Assembly (NCBI GenBank): GCA_020851035.1
Contig: JADZDM010000001.1
Location: forward strand, 62,001 to 126,000
Direction: 5' to 3'
Origin: Gemmatimonadaceae bacterium
Lineage (GTDB): Bacteria > Gemmatimonadota > Gemmatimonadetes > Gemmatimonadales > Gemmatimonadaceae
DNA: 64,000 nt
Below, piece by piece: positions 9,357 through 19,259 of the stretch. The position numbers and the translations under genes were made by a program. Each line of letters opens with the position of its first letter. The first letter of the stretch is position 1. The notes under the pieces are model-generated. The model saw only the letters and a program-made list of their open reading frames with translations. It ran no database searches and had not been told where the DNA came from.

Positions 9357-9496
9357 TGGTGCGTGGGAGTGGTCGGGGCTCACGCACAGCTGCAGCGCGC
9401 CGCTGACGAATCGTTTTCGTGTGATCCTGACCCTGACCTTCCTGTCGGGCCACCGCACTGCGTGATCGGAGCCAGCGATACGAGCTGCCGACGCCG

Positions 9497-11206
9497 TCAG
9501 CCGTCCAGCGCCGTCACGCGCGTCTCGGCCTTGAGCAGCCAGAAGACCGTCAGCCCCGAACAGAGCACCAGCGCGAACACGGCGCCGCGCAGGAACCGGA
9601 ACCAGTTCAGCGGCTCGTGATACGCCAGGCTGCGCGCGTACCAGTACATCGCGGGGGCCAGCGCCAGCGCCACGACCATCGTCAGCAGGCCGGCCGAGAG
9701 CAGGAAGAGGATGCCCTGCCACGACACCGTCTGGTTCACCGCCGTCTCGGCGTCGAAGCGCGGGTCGATGGCCCCGATGTAGAGCGCCAGCGCCGCCTGC
9801 GCGAACATGAGCGCCGCGACGGTCACCATCGACAGCAGCATGATCATCGGCGCGGTGCCGAGCAGCAGTGACGTGAGGCCCACGATGCCGACGGCCACCA
9901 GCGCCAGCGGGCCGGTCGCGGCCCAGTACTTCGCGAACAGGATGTCGCGGATCCGCACCGGCGCTGCCCGCAGCAGCCACCACATCGTCCCTTCGGCGGC
10001 GATCGTCGGCAGCACCAGGCGCGACGTCACCGCCGCGAGCACCATGCCCGCGAGGCCGACGTTCACCACCGGCAGGATGCTCGTCACCAATTGTGGCATC
10101 GCCCCCCCGCCGGTGGGCAGCACGCTCACGCCCACCACGTACACCAGCACCAGCGGGATCAGCAGCACGAACTGCGACCACTGTGCCGCATCGCGCCCGA
10201 TCAGCCGCATCTCCTTCAGCAGCAGCTCGCGGCGGGCCGGAGAGAGGGGCGACAGCAGCAGGTGGAACGGTCGCGTGAGCAGCGACGGCGGATGGTCGCT
10301 GCGGCCGGCCGAGCGCACCGCCGAGATGCCGCGGGAGTAGAGCAGCCGGAAGCTGCCGTAGGCCACGCCGAGTGACGTGACCGCCAGCAGCCAGAGCCAC
10401 GCCAGCGGCTCGGGATCCCAGAAGCCGTCCAGCCAGTTCTTGAGCACCCGGGCCGCCCACTCCGTCGGCAACCACGGCGACAGCGGCACGTCGAGCATCT
10501 TCACCACCTCGCCGATCGCCTTGGTGCCGAGCTGCGTGAGGTGCGCCGGCTCCATGCGCTGCATCACCCAGATCGCACCGACGCAGAGTCCGAGGCCGAT
10601 GAGCCGGAAGGTGAACTGGGCGCGCTGCGGCGGCACCAGCGCCACCAGCAGGTACACCGCCACGCACCCCAGCGCCGTCGCCGTGATCCAGAGGGGCAGC
10701 CAGGCGGCGAAGGCCACCACCGGCCAGAGCACGCCGCCGCCGAACGCCAGGCCGTACCCCGCCAGCAGCGGCACCACCAGCAGCAGCGCGATCGCGCCAC
10801 CCTCCGCCACCACCTGCACGAAGCGCGACGCGAAGAACACCCGCGGCGGGATCGGCGCGGCGGCCAGCATCTCCAGGTCGCGCGAGAGGAAGAACGCCGG
10901 CAGCGCCGTCACGATGCAGCTGAGCACCAGCACCGAGCCGATGCTGAGCAGCGAGAACGCCAGCACGCGGCCGGCGATGGCGGTGCCGATCGCATCCACG
11001 CCATTGAGGTAGTTGAGCACCAGCAGCACGATCGCCGTGCCGCCGGCCCAGGTCAGCAGCAGCGCGGTCAGGATCCCGATCGGCCCGATCGCGCCCTGCA
11101 CCTGCCGCTGGCGCCAGAGCGGCTTGAGCAGTGCCCCGAGCGAGACGGCGTGGAACGACGGCAGCACCGGGGGGTCCGGCACCGGCACCGGCACGACGTC
11201 AGACAC
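9497..11206 (-). CDS. ABC-2-type exporter permease
   Basis: 569 residues with about 14-16 hydrophobic segments, such as AFSLLSIGSVLVLSCIVTAL, LLLVVPLLAGYGLAFGGGVL and PLALVAVGIVGLTSLLLGTA. The N-terminal cytoplasmic region holds FHAVSLGALLKPLWRQRQVQ, the usual lead-in of large exporter permeases without substrate signature. Its start overlaps the end of the ATPase gene by 8 nt, so the two subunits are translationally coupled. Substrate unknown. The 140 bp beyond its 3' end, facing the metal-transporter gene, contain nothing beyond a weak stem (GTGCGTG/CACGCAC). Confidence 0.85.
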   Translation of the reverse strand: MSDVVPVPVPDPPVLPSFHAVSLGALLKPLWRQRQVQGAIGPIGILTALLLTWAGGTAIVLLVLNYLNGVDAIGTAIAGRVLAFSLLSIGSVLVLSCIVTALPAFFLSRDLEMLAAAPIPPRVFFASRFVQVVAEGGAIALLLVVPLLAGYGLAFGGGVLWPVVAFAAWLPLWITATALGCVAVYLLVALVPPQRAQFTFRLIGLGLCVGAIWVMQRMEPAHLTQLGTKAIGEVVKMLDVPLSPWLPTEWAARVLKNWLDGFWDPEPLAWLWLLAVTSLGVAYGSFRLLYSRGISAVRSAGRSDHPPSLLTRPFHLLLSPLSPARRELLLKEMRLIGRDAAQWSQFVLLIPLVLVYVVGVSVLPTGGGAMPQLVTSILPVVNVGLAGMVLAAVTSRLVLPTIAAEGTMWWLLRAAPVRIRDILFAKYWAATGPLALVAVGIVGLTSLLLGTAPMIMLLSMVTVAALMFAQAALALYIGAIDPRFDAETAVNQTVSWQGILFLLSAGLLTMVVALALAPAMYWYARSLAYHEPLNWFRFLRGAVFALVLCSGLTVFWLLKAETRVTALDG

Positions 11207-11957
11207 TCAGCACCTCGGCCACGTCGCGGGTGGCCGGTTCGCCGGTGAGGAGCAGGAAGATCTGTTCGAGCGGGGCATCCGGCATGCGCATCCAGGTGCG
11301 CAGCTCCGGCACCGTGCCGGACGCCACCAGCTTGCCGCGCTTCATGATGCCGATGCGGTCGCAGGTGCCCTCCACGGTCTCCAGCGTGTGGGTGGACATC
11401 AGCACCGAGTTGCCGCGGGCGGCGTAGGCGCGCAGCATGTCCTTCAGCACGCGGGCGCCGCGCGGATCGAGGCCGACCAGCGGCTCGTCCACCATCAGCA
11501 CCTTCGGCCGGTGCAGCACCGCCGCCGAGAGCAGCAGCTTCTGCCGCATGCCGTGGCTGTACTGCTCCACCAGCTCGTGCTGCCAGGAGCTCAGCTCGAA
11601 GAGGTCGAGCAGTTCCCGCGCCCGTTCCTCGACGGCCTTCCACTGCAGCCCGTAGAGCGAGGCGGAGAAGCGCAGGAACTCGGTGCCGGTGAGCTTGTCG
11701 TAGACGTACGGCCGGTCGGGGACGAAGGCGAGGTGCCGCTTGGCGTCCACCGAGTGCGTCCGCATGTCGATCCCGGCCACGCGGACCAGGCCGGCGTCGG
11801 CCCGGAGGATTCCGGCCAGCATCTTGAGGGTCGTCGTCTTGCCGGCGCCGTTCGCACCGAGGAACCCGAAGACCTCACCGGCCTGCACGGTGAGGTCCAG
11901 GCCCTCGACCGCGGTGAAGTCGCCGTACCGCTTCGTGACGCCCTGCAGTTCGATCAT
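11199..11957 (-). CDS. ABC transporter ATP-binding protein
   Basis: 252 residues from MIELQGVTKRYGDFTAVEGL. Walker A is GANGAGKTT at about 34-42, the signature is the SHGMRQ variant of LSGGQ, Walker B with the catalytic Glu is VLMVDEPLVGLD, and the switch His is in LMSTHTLE. These are features of the drug/antibiotic-exporter ABC-2 ATPase group. It pairs with the overlapping permease gene. The frame continues upstream of 11957, but homology begins at this ATG. Confidence 0.9.
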   Translation of the reverse strand: MIELQGVTKRYGDFTAVEGLDLTVQAGEVFGFLGANGAGKTTTLKMLAGILRADAGLVRVAGIDMRTHSVDAKRHLAFVPDRPYVYDKLTGTEFLRFSASLYGLQWKAVEERARELLDLFELSSWQHELVEQYSHGMRQKLLLSAAVLHRPKVLMVDEPLVGLDPRGARVLKDMLRAYAARGNSVLMSTHTLETVEGTCDRIGIMKRGKLVASGTVPELRTWMRMPDAPLEQIFLLLTGEPATRDVAEVLSV

Positions 11958-12137
11958 GCGTCGCACTCGGGTAGATGGGTGGTGACCCGTTCCGGCCACC
12001 GGCTCCGGTGCCCCCGCCGCCGGAGCGAGGGACATCGCACAAGGACGGCCCAGCCGTCCCGGCGGTCACGGTCCCGCGCGACCGCGGGGGCTGCGCGACG
12101 GGCGTTCCCGGAACTGGATGACCGGGCGGGTTGAATG

Positions 12138-12151
12138 CGGTCCGCGGACCG
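12138..12151. promoter_or_regulatory. 14-bp perfect palindrome upstream of uvrA
   Basis: CGGTCCGCGGACCG sits 17 nt before the uvrA ATG. A dimeric repressor or damage-response regulator could bind it, but no LexA-type consensus for this phylum can be matched from the sequence, and short GC palindromes are not rare at this base composition. Confidence 0.25.
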
Positions 12152-12168
12152 GCGAGCTTCAGTGGCTT

Positions 12169-15108
12169 ATGGCTGAAGATGCACTGATCATTCGCGGGGC
12201 CCGGGAGCACAACCTCCGGAACATCGACGTGACGATCCCCCGGAACAAGCTGACGGTCATCACTGGCCTGTCGGGTTCCGGGAAGTCGTCGCTCGCCTTC
12301 GACACGATCTACGCCGAGGGCCAGCGGCGCTACGTGGAGAGCCTCTCCGCCTACGCGCGGCAGTTCCTCGGGCTGATGGAGAAGCCCGACGTCGACTCGA
12401 TCGAGGGGCTGAGCCCGGCCATCTCCATCGAGCAGAAGACGGCCGGCCACAACCCGCGCTCCACCGTGGGCACGGTCACGGAGGTGTACGACTACCTCCG
12501 GCTCCTCTGGGCCCGGGCCGGCGTGCCGCACTGCCCGAACTGCAGCCGGCCGGTGCAGCGGCAGAGTGCCGCGCAGATCACCGACGTGGTGCTCACCGGC
12601 ACGTCCGGCACGAAGCTCGAGGTGCTCGCGCCGCTGGTGCGCGGGCGCAAGGGCGAGTTCCGCGAGCTGTTCGAGGCCGCCCGCAAGCAGGGCTTCGTGC
12701 GGGCCTGGGTGGACGGCGAGGTGATCGAGCTGGCCGATCCGCCGAAGCTCAACCGCCGCATGAACCATGACGTGAGCGTGATCGTCGACCGCCTGGTGCT
12801 CAAGGCCGACGATCGCGGTCGCCTCGCCGACTCGATCGAGACGGCGCTGAAGCTCGCCGACGGCATGGTCGAGGTGGTGTCGCTGGTGGGCGGCGTGCGC
12901 GAGAGCGCGATGTTCAGCGAGCGGTACGGCTGTCCGCACTGCGGCATCTCGCTGCCCGAAATGGAACCGCGCCACTTCTCGTTCAACTCGCCCTTCGGCG
13001 CCTGCCCCACTTGCAGCGGCCTTGGCGTGAAGCGCATGGTGAACGAGGAGCTGATCCTCGGCGACCCGTCGCTCACGCTGCTGGAAGGGGTGGTGCTGCC
13101 GTGGGGTGAGCCGGACGGGTACCTGCGCAAGGTGATCCTGCCCGGGCTGGCCGAGTCGCTGCAGTTCGAGCTGAAGACGCCGTGGGGCGAGCTGCCGCAG
13201 TACGTGCGCCATGCGCTGCTGCACGGGCTCGACGCGCTGACAGCCCCCGCCGAGGCGGTGAAGGCGGTGCGGAAGACGGTGGTGCGGAAGGCGGCCGCGA
13301 AGGCGGTGCCGAAGGCCGCCGTGAAGCCGGTGCTCAAGTGGGACGGCATCCTGGCCACGATCCAGCGACGCTTCGACGAGACCGACAGCGACGCGATCCG
13401 CGTGGAGCTGGAGGCGTTCATGCTGGCCACGCCCTGCCCGTCGTGCCACGGCACCCGCCTCAAGCCGGAGTCGCTGGCGGTCACCATCGAGCAGCGCAAC
13501 CTGGGCGAGGTGGTGGCGATGTCGGTCGCCGAGTCGCTGGCGTTCTTCCGCGGCGTGCCGGTGCGCGGCCCGGGCCGCCCGCTCGGCCTGGATGCCGAGA
13601 TCGCCGGCCCGATCCTCAAGGAGGTCACCGAACGGCTCGGCTTCCTGGTGGACGTGGGGCTGGACTACCTGACGATGAACCGCAGCGCGGAGAGCCTGAG
13701 CGGCGGCGAGGCGCAACGCATCCGGCTGGCGACGCCGATCGGCAGCAAGCTCTGTGGCGTGCTGTACATCCTGGACGAGCCGAGCATCGGGCTCCACTCG
13801 CGGGACAACGAGCGGCTGCTGCACACCCTCACGCAGCTGCGCGACCTGGGCAACACGGTGATCGTGGTGGAGCACGACGAGGAGACGATGCGCCTCGCCG
13901 ACCACGTGCTGGACATGGGCCCCGGGGCGGGGAAGCACGGCGGGATGCTGATCGCCGAAGGTACGGTGGACGACATCCGGAAGACGAAGGGGTCGCTCAC
14001 CGGCGACTACCTGTCCGGCCGGCGCAGCGTGCCGGTGCCGGCCTCGCGCCGCCCGGTGGATCCGGCGCGCGTGATCCACATCGCGAACGCGCGCGAGCAC
14101 AACCTGCGCAACATCTCGGTGGACATCCCGCTCGGCGTGTTCGTGGCGGTGACGGGGGTGTCTGGCAGCGGCAAGTCCACGCTGGTGAGTGACATCCTGC
14201 AGCGCGCACTCTCGCGGCACTTCTTCCGTGCGCGCGTGATCCCGGGCATGCACGACCGCATCACCGGGCTGCAGCACCTCGACAAGCTGATCGACATCGA
14301 CCAGAGCCCGATCGGCCGCACGCCGCGCAGCAACCCCGCGACGTACACAGGGCTGTTCACGCCGATCCGCGAGCTGTTCGCCGAGATGCCGGAGGCGAAG
14401 ATCCGTGGCTACGGGCCGGGCCGCTTCAGCTTCAACGTGAAGGGCGGGCGCTGCGAGGCGTGCCAGGGCGACGGGCTGGTGAAGATCGAGATGCACTTCC
14501 TGCCCGACGTGTTCGTGCCCTGTGACGTGTGCAAGGGGAAGCGCTTCAACCGCGAGACGCTCGAGGTGCGCTTCCGCGGCATGAACATCGCCGACGTGCT
14601 GGACCTGACGGTCGAGGACGCGGTGACGGTGTTCGAGAACCAGCCGCGCATCGCGCAGAAACTGGTGACGCTGGCCGACGTGGGCCTGGGCTACGTGCAC
14701 CTGGGCCAGAGCGCAACCACGCTGTCGGGCGGCGAGGCGCAGCGCGTGAAGCTCGCCACGGAGCTCAGCAAGCGCGACACCGGCCGCACCCTCTACATCC
14801 TCGACGAGCCCACCACGGGCCTGCACTTCGAGGACGTGCGGGTGCTGCTCGAGGTGCTGCACAAGCTGGTGGACAAGGGCAACACGGTGCTGGTGATCGA
14901 GCACAACCTCGACGTGATCAAGACCGCCGACTGGATCGTGGACCTCGGCCCCGACGGCGGCATCAACGGTGGCCAGCTCGTGGCCTCCGGCACCCCCGAA
15001 GCCGTCGCCGCCACCGCCGCCTCCTACACCGGCCAGTTTCTGGCGCCCATCCTTGCCGCGGCGCGCAAGCCGTCGCGTTCTGCGAAGTCCGGGCAAGGAA
15101 CGGCATGA
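12169..15108 (+). CDS. uvrA: excinuclease ABC subunit A
   Basis: 979 residues from [20 protein letters not shown]. The DNA-damage recognition ATPase of nucleotide excision repair, acting with UvrB as a dimer. Both ABC modules are present: Walker [21 protein letters not shown] and [15 protein letters not shown], signatures [14 protein letters not shown] and [14 protein letters not shown], and zinc-finger cysteines ([32 protein letters not shown]). Two oddities: a Lys/Ala/Val-rich run at about residues 358-390 ([20 protein letters not shown]) in a region that is normally short and varied, and LATPIGSKL where LATQIGSGL is usual. The stop codon lies inside the left arm of a long palindromic element. 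Confidence 0.97.
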   Translation: MAEDALIIRGAREHNLRNIDVTIPRNKLTVITGLSGSGKSSLAFDTIYAEGQRRYVESLSAYARQFLGLMEKPDVDSIEGLSPAISIEQKTAGHNPRSTVGTVTEVYDYLRLLWARAGVPHCPNCSRPVQRQSAAQITDVVLTGTSGTKLEVLAPLVRGRKGEFRELFEAARKQGFVRAWVDGEVIELADPPKLNRRMNHDVSVIVDRLVLKADDRGRLADSIETALKLADGMVEVVSLVGGVRESAMFSERYGCPHCGISLPEMEPRHFSFNSPFGACPTCSGLGVKRMVNEELILGDPSLTLLEGVVLPWGEPDGYLRKVILPGLAESLQFELKTPWGELPQYVRHALLHGLDALTAPAEAVKAVRKTVVRKAAAKAVPKAAVKPVLKWDGILATIQRRFDETDSDAIRVELEAFMLATPCPSCHGTRLKPESLAVTIEQRNLGEVVAMSVAESLAFFRGVPVRGPGRPLGLDAEIAGPILKEVTERLGFLVDVGLDYLTMNRSAESLSGGEAQRIRLATPIGSKLCGVLYILDEPSIGLHSRDNERLLHTLTQLRDLGNTVIVVEHDEETMRLADHVLDMGPGAGKHGGMLIAEGTVDDIRKTKGSLTGDYLSGRRSVPVPASRRPVDPARVIHIANAREHNLRNISVDIPLGVFVAVTGVSGSGKSTLVSDILQRALSRHFFRARVIPGMHDRITGLQHLDKLIDIDQSPIGRTPRSNPATYTGLFTPIRELFAEMPEAKIRGYGPGRFSFNVKGGRCEACQGDGLVKIEMHFLPDVFVPCDVCKGKRFNRETLEVRFRGMNIADVLDLTVEDAVTVFENQPRIAQKLVTLADVGLGYVHLGQSATTLSGGEAQRVKLATELSKRDTGRTLYILDEPTTGLHFEDVRVLLEVLHKLVDKGNTVLVIEHNLDVIKTADWIVDLGPDGGINGGQLVASGTPEAVAATAASYTGQFLAPILAAARKPSRSAKSGQGTA

Positions 15109-15315
15109 CGCAAAGGCGCAAAGGGCGCTGAGGACGCAAAGGGGTCTGCGCCGACCTCAAACCTTTGCGCCCATCGCAACTGAAAATGCTGTAGGAACTG
15201 CGTGATCGTGCGCGCAGTTCCTACAGCACTCTTCGTTGCCGCAAAGGACGCAGAGGCCTGCCGTGTTCACCGACCCCTTTGCGTCCTCAGCGCCCTTTGC
15301 GCCTTTGCGTCATGC
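15103..15315. repeat. 213-bp nested palindromic intergenic element, copy 1
   Basis: Outer arms 15103-15146 and 15272-15315 are a perfect 44-bp inverted repeat rich in (G)ACGCAAAGG units (for example TGACGCAAAGGCGCAAAGGG). Inside are a looser pair, CCTTTGCGCCCATCGCAAC (about 15162) and GTTGCCGCAAAGG (about 15235), and a perfect 16-bp hairpin 15187-15202 / 15213-15228 (core GTAGGAACTGCG, 10-nt loop). It fills the space between the convergent uvrA and moxR-type genes and contains the uvrA stop codon. No open frame of its own is credible. It resembles a non-autonomous palindromic or REP-like element; a second copy lies at 47.8 kb. Confidence 0.85.
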
Positions 15316-15332
15316 AGTTGCTCTTGAACGAG

Positions 15333-16337
15333 CTACTGAGTCTTCGCAAGCATCGGCGCCAGGATGCGCTCGAGTGACACACCCTCGGCTTCGCCCTGGA
15401 AGTTCAGCACCATGCGGTGACGCAGCACCGGGAGTGCCATGTCGCGCAGGTCGTCGAGGTCGGGGACGGCGCGGCCGGCGAGTGCGGCGCGGGCCTTGGC
15501 CCCGAGCACGAGGTATTGCGATGCGCGCGGACCGGCGCCCCAGCGGACGTACTTGTTGACGTCGGCCGAGGCCTCGTCGCTGCCGGGACGGGTGCCGCGC
15601 GCGAGGCGCACCGCGTGCTGGATCAGCGTCGGCGGGGCGGGGAGGCGACGGACGAGTTGCTGCATGGCGACGAGTTCCGCGGCGCCGAGCACGGCGCGCA
15701 CGGGACCCTGCGCACCACCGGTGGTGGCGAGCACGATGCGCTCCTCCTCGTCCCGCGTCGGGTAGCCGATGCGCAGCTCCACCATGAAGCGGTCGAGCTG
15801 CGCTTCCGGCAGCGGATACGTGCCTTCCTGCTCGATCGGGTTCTGGGTCGCGAGCACGAAATACGGCTTCGGCAGCGGGTGCGTCTGGCCGGAGACCGTC
15901 ACCTCGCGCTCCTGCATCGCCTGCAGCAGCGCGGCCTGCGTCTTGGGCGGGGCGCGGTTGATCTCGTCGGCGAGGACGATGTTGGCGAACACCGGGCCGG
16001 GCACGAACATGAAGTGCCGGCGCCCGGTCGCCTCGTCATCCTGCAGCAGCTCGGTGCCGGTGATGTCACTCGGCATCAGGTCGGGCGTGAACTGGATGCG
16101 GTTGAAGCTGAGGTCCAGTGCCTGCGCGACGGTCTGCACGAGCAGCGTCTTGGCGAGGCCCGGCACGCCGACGAGCAGCGCGTGGCCGCCGGCGAGCATG
16201 GTGGCCACGAGGTTCTCGACGATCGCCTCCTGGCCCACGATGCGCTGGCCGATCTGCGAGACGAGCGCGGTGCGCGCGACGCCGAGGCGCTCGAGGAGCG
16301 CGATGTCGTCGTGCGTTGCTGCCGGTTGTGCTGTCAT
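15333..16337 (-). CDS. MoxR-family AAA+ ATPase
   Basis: 334 residues from MTAQPAATHDDIALLERLGV. Walker A is GVPGLAKT, Walker B is IVLADEINRAPPKTQAALLQ, sensor 1 is FVLATQNPIEQEGTYPLPEA, followed by the C-terminal lid domain. MoxR proteins act as chaperone-like ATPases that mature von Willebrand-domain partners. The usual DUF58/VWA partners are absent: a lipoprotein gene lies upstream and convergent uvrA downstream. An upstream extension to 16604 is open but lacks family similarity. Confidence 0.92.
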   Translation of the reverse strand: MTAQPAATHDDIALLERLGVARTALVSQIGQRIVGQEAIVENLVATMLAGGHALLVGVPGLAKTLLVQTVAQALDLSFNRIQFTPDLMPSDITGTELLQDDEATGRRHFMFVPGPVFANIVLADEINRAPPKTQAALLQAMQEREVTVSGQTHPLPKPYFVLATQNPIEQEGTYPLPEAQLDRFMVELRIGYPTRDEEERIVLATTGGAQGPVRAVLGAAELVAMQQLVRRLPAPPTLIQHAVRLARGTRPGSDEASADVNKYVRWGAGPRASQYLVLGAKARAALAGRAVPDLDDLRDMALPVLRHRMVLNFQGEAEGVSLERILAPMLAKTQ

Positions 16338-16398
16338 TGCCTGCGGGTGACGCGCGGAGAAGGAAAGAACGACGGCGACAGCATCGCCGTCGCACGCG

Positions 16399-16935
16399 TC
16401 ACGGAAGGGTGAAACTGACCTGCGTCGTCGCCGGGTGATTCTCGCTGCGGAAGCGGGCGATCGCCACAAAGGTGCCATGCGGCAGCGCCTCCTGCCACGT
16501 CGCGGCATAGTCGCGCGACTCATGCTCTTCCAGCAGATGTGTCCGCATCGGCTGCGTGAACAGCCGGCCATCGCTCCACGTCCACACGTCGCGGCCGCGG
16601 GCATCGCGCACGACGAAGTCCACTTCCTGCCCGTCGCTGAAGCGCAGCTCGTGCCGCTTCTCGCTGCCGTTGTTCGCGGTGAGCTCGAAGTTCACCGCGT
16701 CCGGACCGGGCGTCACGCGCAGGCTGAGCGTGATCGGCGCCCCGGCCGAGGCCCGCCGCGCCATCGCCTCGCCGCTGGGCGGGAGTGACGGCGCGTTCCG
16801 CTGTCCATCCACCCCCGCATAGGCCAGCACCTGACCCGAGGCACCCGTCCGCGTCAGCGGGGACGAGTGGTCGGAACAGGCGGCGCAGCTGAGGGCTGCG
16901 GCGACGATCGCGCCGAGGGCGCGGGGGCGGGGCAT
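16399..16935 (-). CDS. BsuPI-like lipoprotein
   Basis: 178 residues. The N-terminus (LGAIVAAALSCAACSDHSS) has a signal peptide and a lipobox-like SCAAC ending in Cys20, predicting a lipid-anchored periplasmic protein. Residues about 68-178 (ITLSLRVTPGPDAVNFELTA; FSDGQEVDFVVRDARGRDVW; ARFRSENHPATTQVSFTLP) form the beta-sandwich pattern of the intracellular proteinase inhibitor BsuPI family. Function in lipoproteins is unproven. Encoded 61 nt upstream of the MoxR gene on the same strand. Confidence 0.7.
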   Translation of the reverse strand: MPRPRALGAIVAAALSCAACSDHSSPLTRTGASGQVLAYAGVDGQRNAPSLPPSGEAMARRASAGAPITLSLRVTPGPDAVNFELTANNGSEKRHELRFSDGQEVDFVVRDARGRDVWTWSDGRLFTQPMRTHLLEEHESRDYAATWQEALPHGTFVAIARFRSENHPATTQVSFTLP

Positions 16936-17180
16936 GCGAAAACGGCTCAGGAAACGGGAAGCGAACTGATATATGATGTCACTCTAACGCCGATCCATCC
17001 TCAACGTCAACACGATCAAGGTAGAGATTGGCAACGGGTAAGTGTTGGTCAATTCGTGAGTTAAGGCAAGCAAGCGGGGCCGTTGGGCCACCCCCAGCCG
17101 AGAGGCCATGCAAAGAGCGGTCCAGCCTGTCGGGATTTCGCTTGCGAAATTTTTCACAAGCCAATAGCCTTCCCCCCTGA
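16936..17180. other. divergent intergenic region upstream of the ATP synthase genes
   Basis: 245 bp between the BsuPI-like gene and atpZ, less GC-rich than its surroundings, with AT-rich islands around 16968-16985 (CTGATATATGATG) and 17138-17162 (TTGCGAAATTTTTCACAAGC). Promoters for both genes should lie here, but no hexamer pair at proper spacing and distance is convincing. Confidence 0.5.
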
Positions 17181-17411
17181 ATGACAGGCACAGCCGGCAA
17201 GAGCGGCCTCCGGTTGGCGGGGGCCGGCGTGCAGTTCGCCGCCACGCTGCTGGCGGGCCTGTTTGGCGGTCAATGGCTCGACCGGCGCGTCGGCTCTGCG
17301 CCGGTCTTCCTGTATCTCGGTGTCGCCGTCGGCGCCATCGTCGGCATGACGATGCTCTACCGGCAGCTCATGCAGCTCACCCGCGAGGAAGAGGAGGCAC
17401 GCAAGTCATGA
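17181..17411 (+). CDS. atpZ: AtpZ/AtpI-type small membrane protein of ATP synthase operon
   Basis: 76 residues with two transmembrane helices (GVQFAATLLAGLFGGQWLDR and VFLYLGVAVGAIVGMTMLYR) and a charged C-terminus, matching the AtpZ/AtpI family that precedes F0 genes and aids c-ring assembly or Mg2+ transport. First gene of the F0 operon. Its TGA overlaps the next ATG (ATGA), indicating coupled translation. Confidence 0.8.
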   Translation: MTGTAGKSGLRLAGAGVQFAATLLAGLFGGQWLDRRVGSAPVFLYLGVAVGAIVGMTMLYRQLMQLTREEEEARKS

Positions 17412-17758
17412 TCCGCGCAGTGTTCCTCTACCTCGTCGTCGCCGCCCTCGTGACGGCCGCCGCGGGCTGGGTGCTTCTCCTCGTCTATCCCGGCACCGCC
17501 GGCCAGCAGGCGATCCTGACCAGTGCCGTCATCGCCCTTGCCGTCCAGCTGGTCGCCTTCATCGTGCTCCAGCTCTTCAAGGGGCGCAATGTCATCGCCG
17601 GCTGGGGCATCGGGGCCCTCCTGCGCTTCGCGGCCCTTGGCCTCTACGCCGCCTTCTCGCAGAAGGTCCTGGGCCTCGACATGAACACCGCCCTCGTCAG
17701 CCTGGCCTGCTTTCTCTTCCTCTCGATGCTGATCGAACCGCTGCTGGTCAACGTATGA
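17408..17758 (+). CDS. atpI: ATP synthase subunit I
   Basis: 116 residues with four hydrophobic helices (VFLYLVVAALVTAAAGWVLL; AILTSAVIALAVQLVAFIVL; IGALLRFAALGLYAAFSQ; ALVSLACFLFLSMLIEPLLV). Topology and position between atpZ and atpB fit the ATP synthase I family, an assembly factor for the c-ring. Overlaps by 4 nt at both ends. Sequence conservation in this family is weak, so the call relies partly on context. Confidence 0.8.
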   Translation: MIRAVFLYLVVAALVTAAAGWVLLLVYPGTAGQQAILTSAVIALAVQLVAFIVLQLFKGRNVIAGWGIGALLRFAALGLYAAFSQKVLGLDMNTALVSLACFLFLSMLIEPLLVNV

Positions 17759-18681
17759 CGATGCGCCGACTCCTCCGCACCCTGGCCGCCGCTGCCGCCC
17801 TGCTGCTGTTCGCCCTCCCGGCGCAGGCGCAGGCCGCCGCCGCCGAGGTGGACATCATCACCCCGCACATCACCGACGCCCACGAGATCGAGATCCCGTG
17901 GCCGACGTGGCCCACGCTGCACAAGGTCGTGCACCTGCCGCGGTGGGAACCGTTCCACGTGGCCGGCATCGAGGTCGACATGTCGCCCACCAAGCACGTG
18001 GTGTGGATGCTGATCGCGGCGATGACCATCCTCGGGCTGCTGCTCTACGCCGCTGGCGCACAGGGCCGGCAGACGAAGGCGATCGGGCACTCGAAGGGCT
18101 TTGCCGGCGGCATCGAGGCGATGGTCCTCTACATCCGCAACGAAGTCATCATCCCGAACGTAGGCCACCACGGCAACGGGTTCGTGCCGTTCCTGCTCAC
18201 GCTCTTCTTCTTCATCCTGGCCTGCAACCTCTGGGGCATCTTCCCCTGGGGCAGCACCGCCACCGGCAACATCGCCGTCACCGCGACGCTGGCGCTCTGC
18301 ACGTTCTTCGTGGTGGAAGCGGCCGGCATGCGCGCGCAGGGCCTCGGCTACCTCGGCACGATCTTCTACTGGAACAAGGACCTGAACATCGTCCTGCGCG
18401 TGCTGCTGTTCCTGATCCTCTCGCCGATCGAGTTCATCGGCAAGCTGACCAAGCCCTTCGCACTGACCATCCGCCTGTTCGCGAACATGACGGCCGGCCA
18501 CATCGTGGTCCTGGCACTCATCGGCATGATCTTCTCGTTCAAGAGCATTGCGTCCGGCGCGCCGTTCCTGATGGCGGTCGCGATCAACATGCTCGAGCTG
18601 TTCGTGGCGTTCCTGCAGGCCTTCATCTTCACGCTCCTCTCCAGCGTGTTCATCGGCCAGATCCGCGAGGCGCACCACTAG
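17755..18681 (+). CDS. atpB: F-type ATP synthase F0 subunit a
   Basis: 308 residues. An N-terminal signal-like peptide ending LPAQAQA precedes a periplasmic segment of about 70 residues; such extensions occur in Bacteroidota-type a subunits. The proton-channel helix holds the essential Arg in LTIRLFANMTAGHIVVLALI, and ILSPIEFIGKLTKPFAL is the preceding conserved block. It forms the half-channels beside the c-ring. The 167 bp before atpE contain no recognised gene. Confidence 0.96.
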   Translation: MTMRRLLRTLAAAAALLLFALPAQAQAAAAEVDIITPHITDAHEIEIPWPTWPTLHKVVHLPRWEPFHVAGIEVDMSPTKHVVWMLIAAMTILGLLLYAAGAQGRQTKAIGHSKGFAGGIEAMVLYIRNEVIIPNVGHHGNGFVPFLLTLFFFILACNLWGIFPWGSTATGNIAVTATLALCTFFVVEAAGMRAQGLGYLGTIFYWNKDLNIVLRVLLFLILSPIEFIGKLTKPFALTIRLFANMTAGHIVVLALIGMIFSFKSIASGAPFLMAVAINMLELFVAFLQAFIFTLLSSVFIGQIREAHH

Positions 18682-18785
18682 GACTGTCGTACGGCGCCGG
18701 TGGGCTCGCGTGCACCGGTGCCGGTTCGTAGCCGGTCGGATGACCGGCGAAGCCCGCTGAGCCCCGGCTCGCACGCGGGCCGTGA

Positions 18786-19130
<345 letters not shown>

Positions 19131-19259
19131 GTGGGACAGGTGGTGCGGACCGGGGTCGCCGGTCCGCGCCACCGCACGACGCTGCACGTTCCCTGCAGGG
19201 CCACGGCGCCGGTTGGCGCCACGGCCCACGCAGGTTCCAACTCTATCGCTGCCTGACAC

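Noticed and set aside
8436-10667. A 743-codon open frame on the minus strand across the permease and ABC genes
   Set aside because: It covers parts of two real genes in other frames and shows no conserved motif.
11875-15096. A 1073-codon open frame antisense to uvrA
   Set aside because: Composition is His/Arg/Ala-rich with no domain, and uvrA on the plus strand is unmistakable.
17138-17171. TTGCGA and TAGCCT as promoter of the ATP synthase operon
   Set aside because: The -10 match is poor and would leave almost no leader before the atpZ start.
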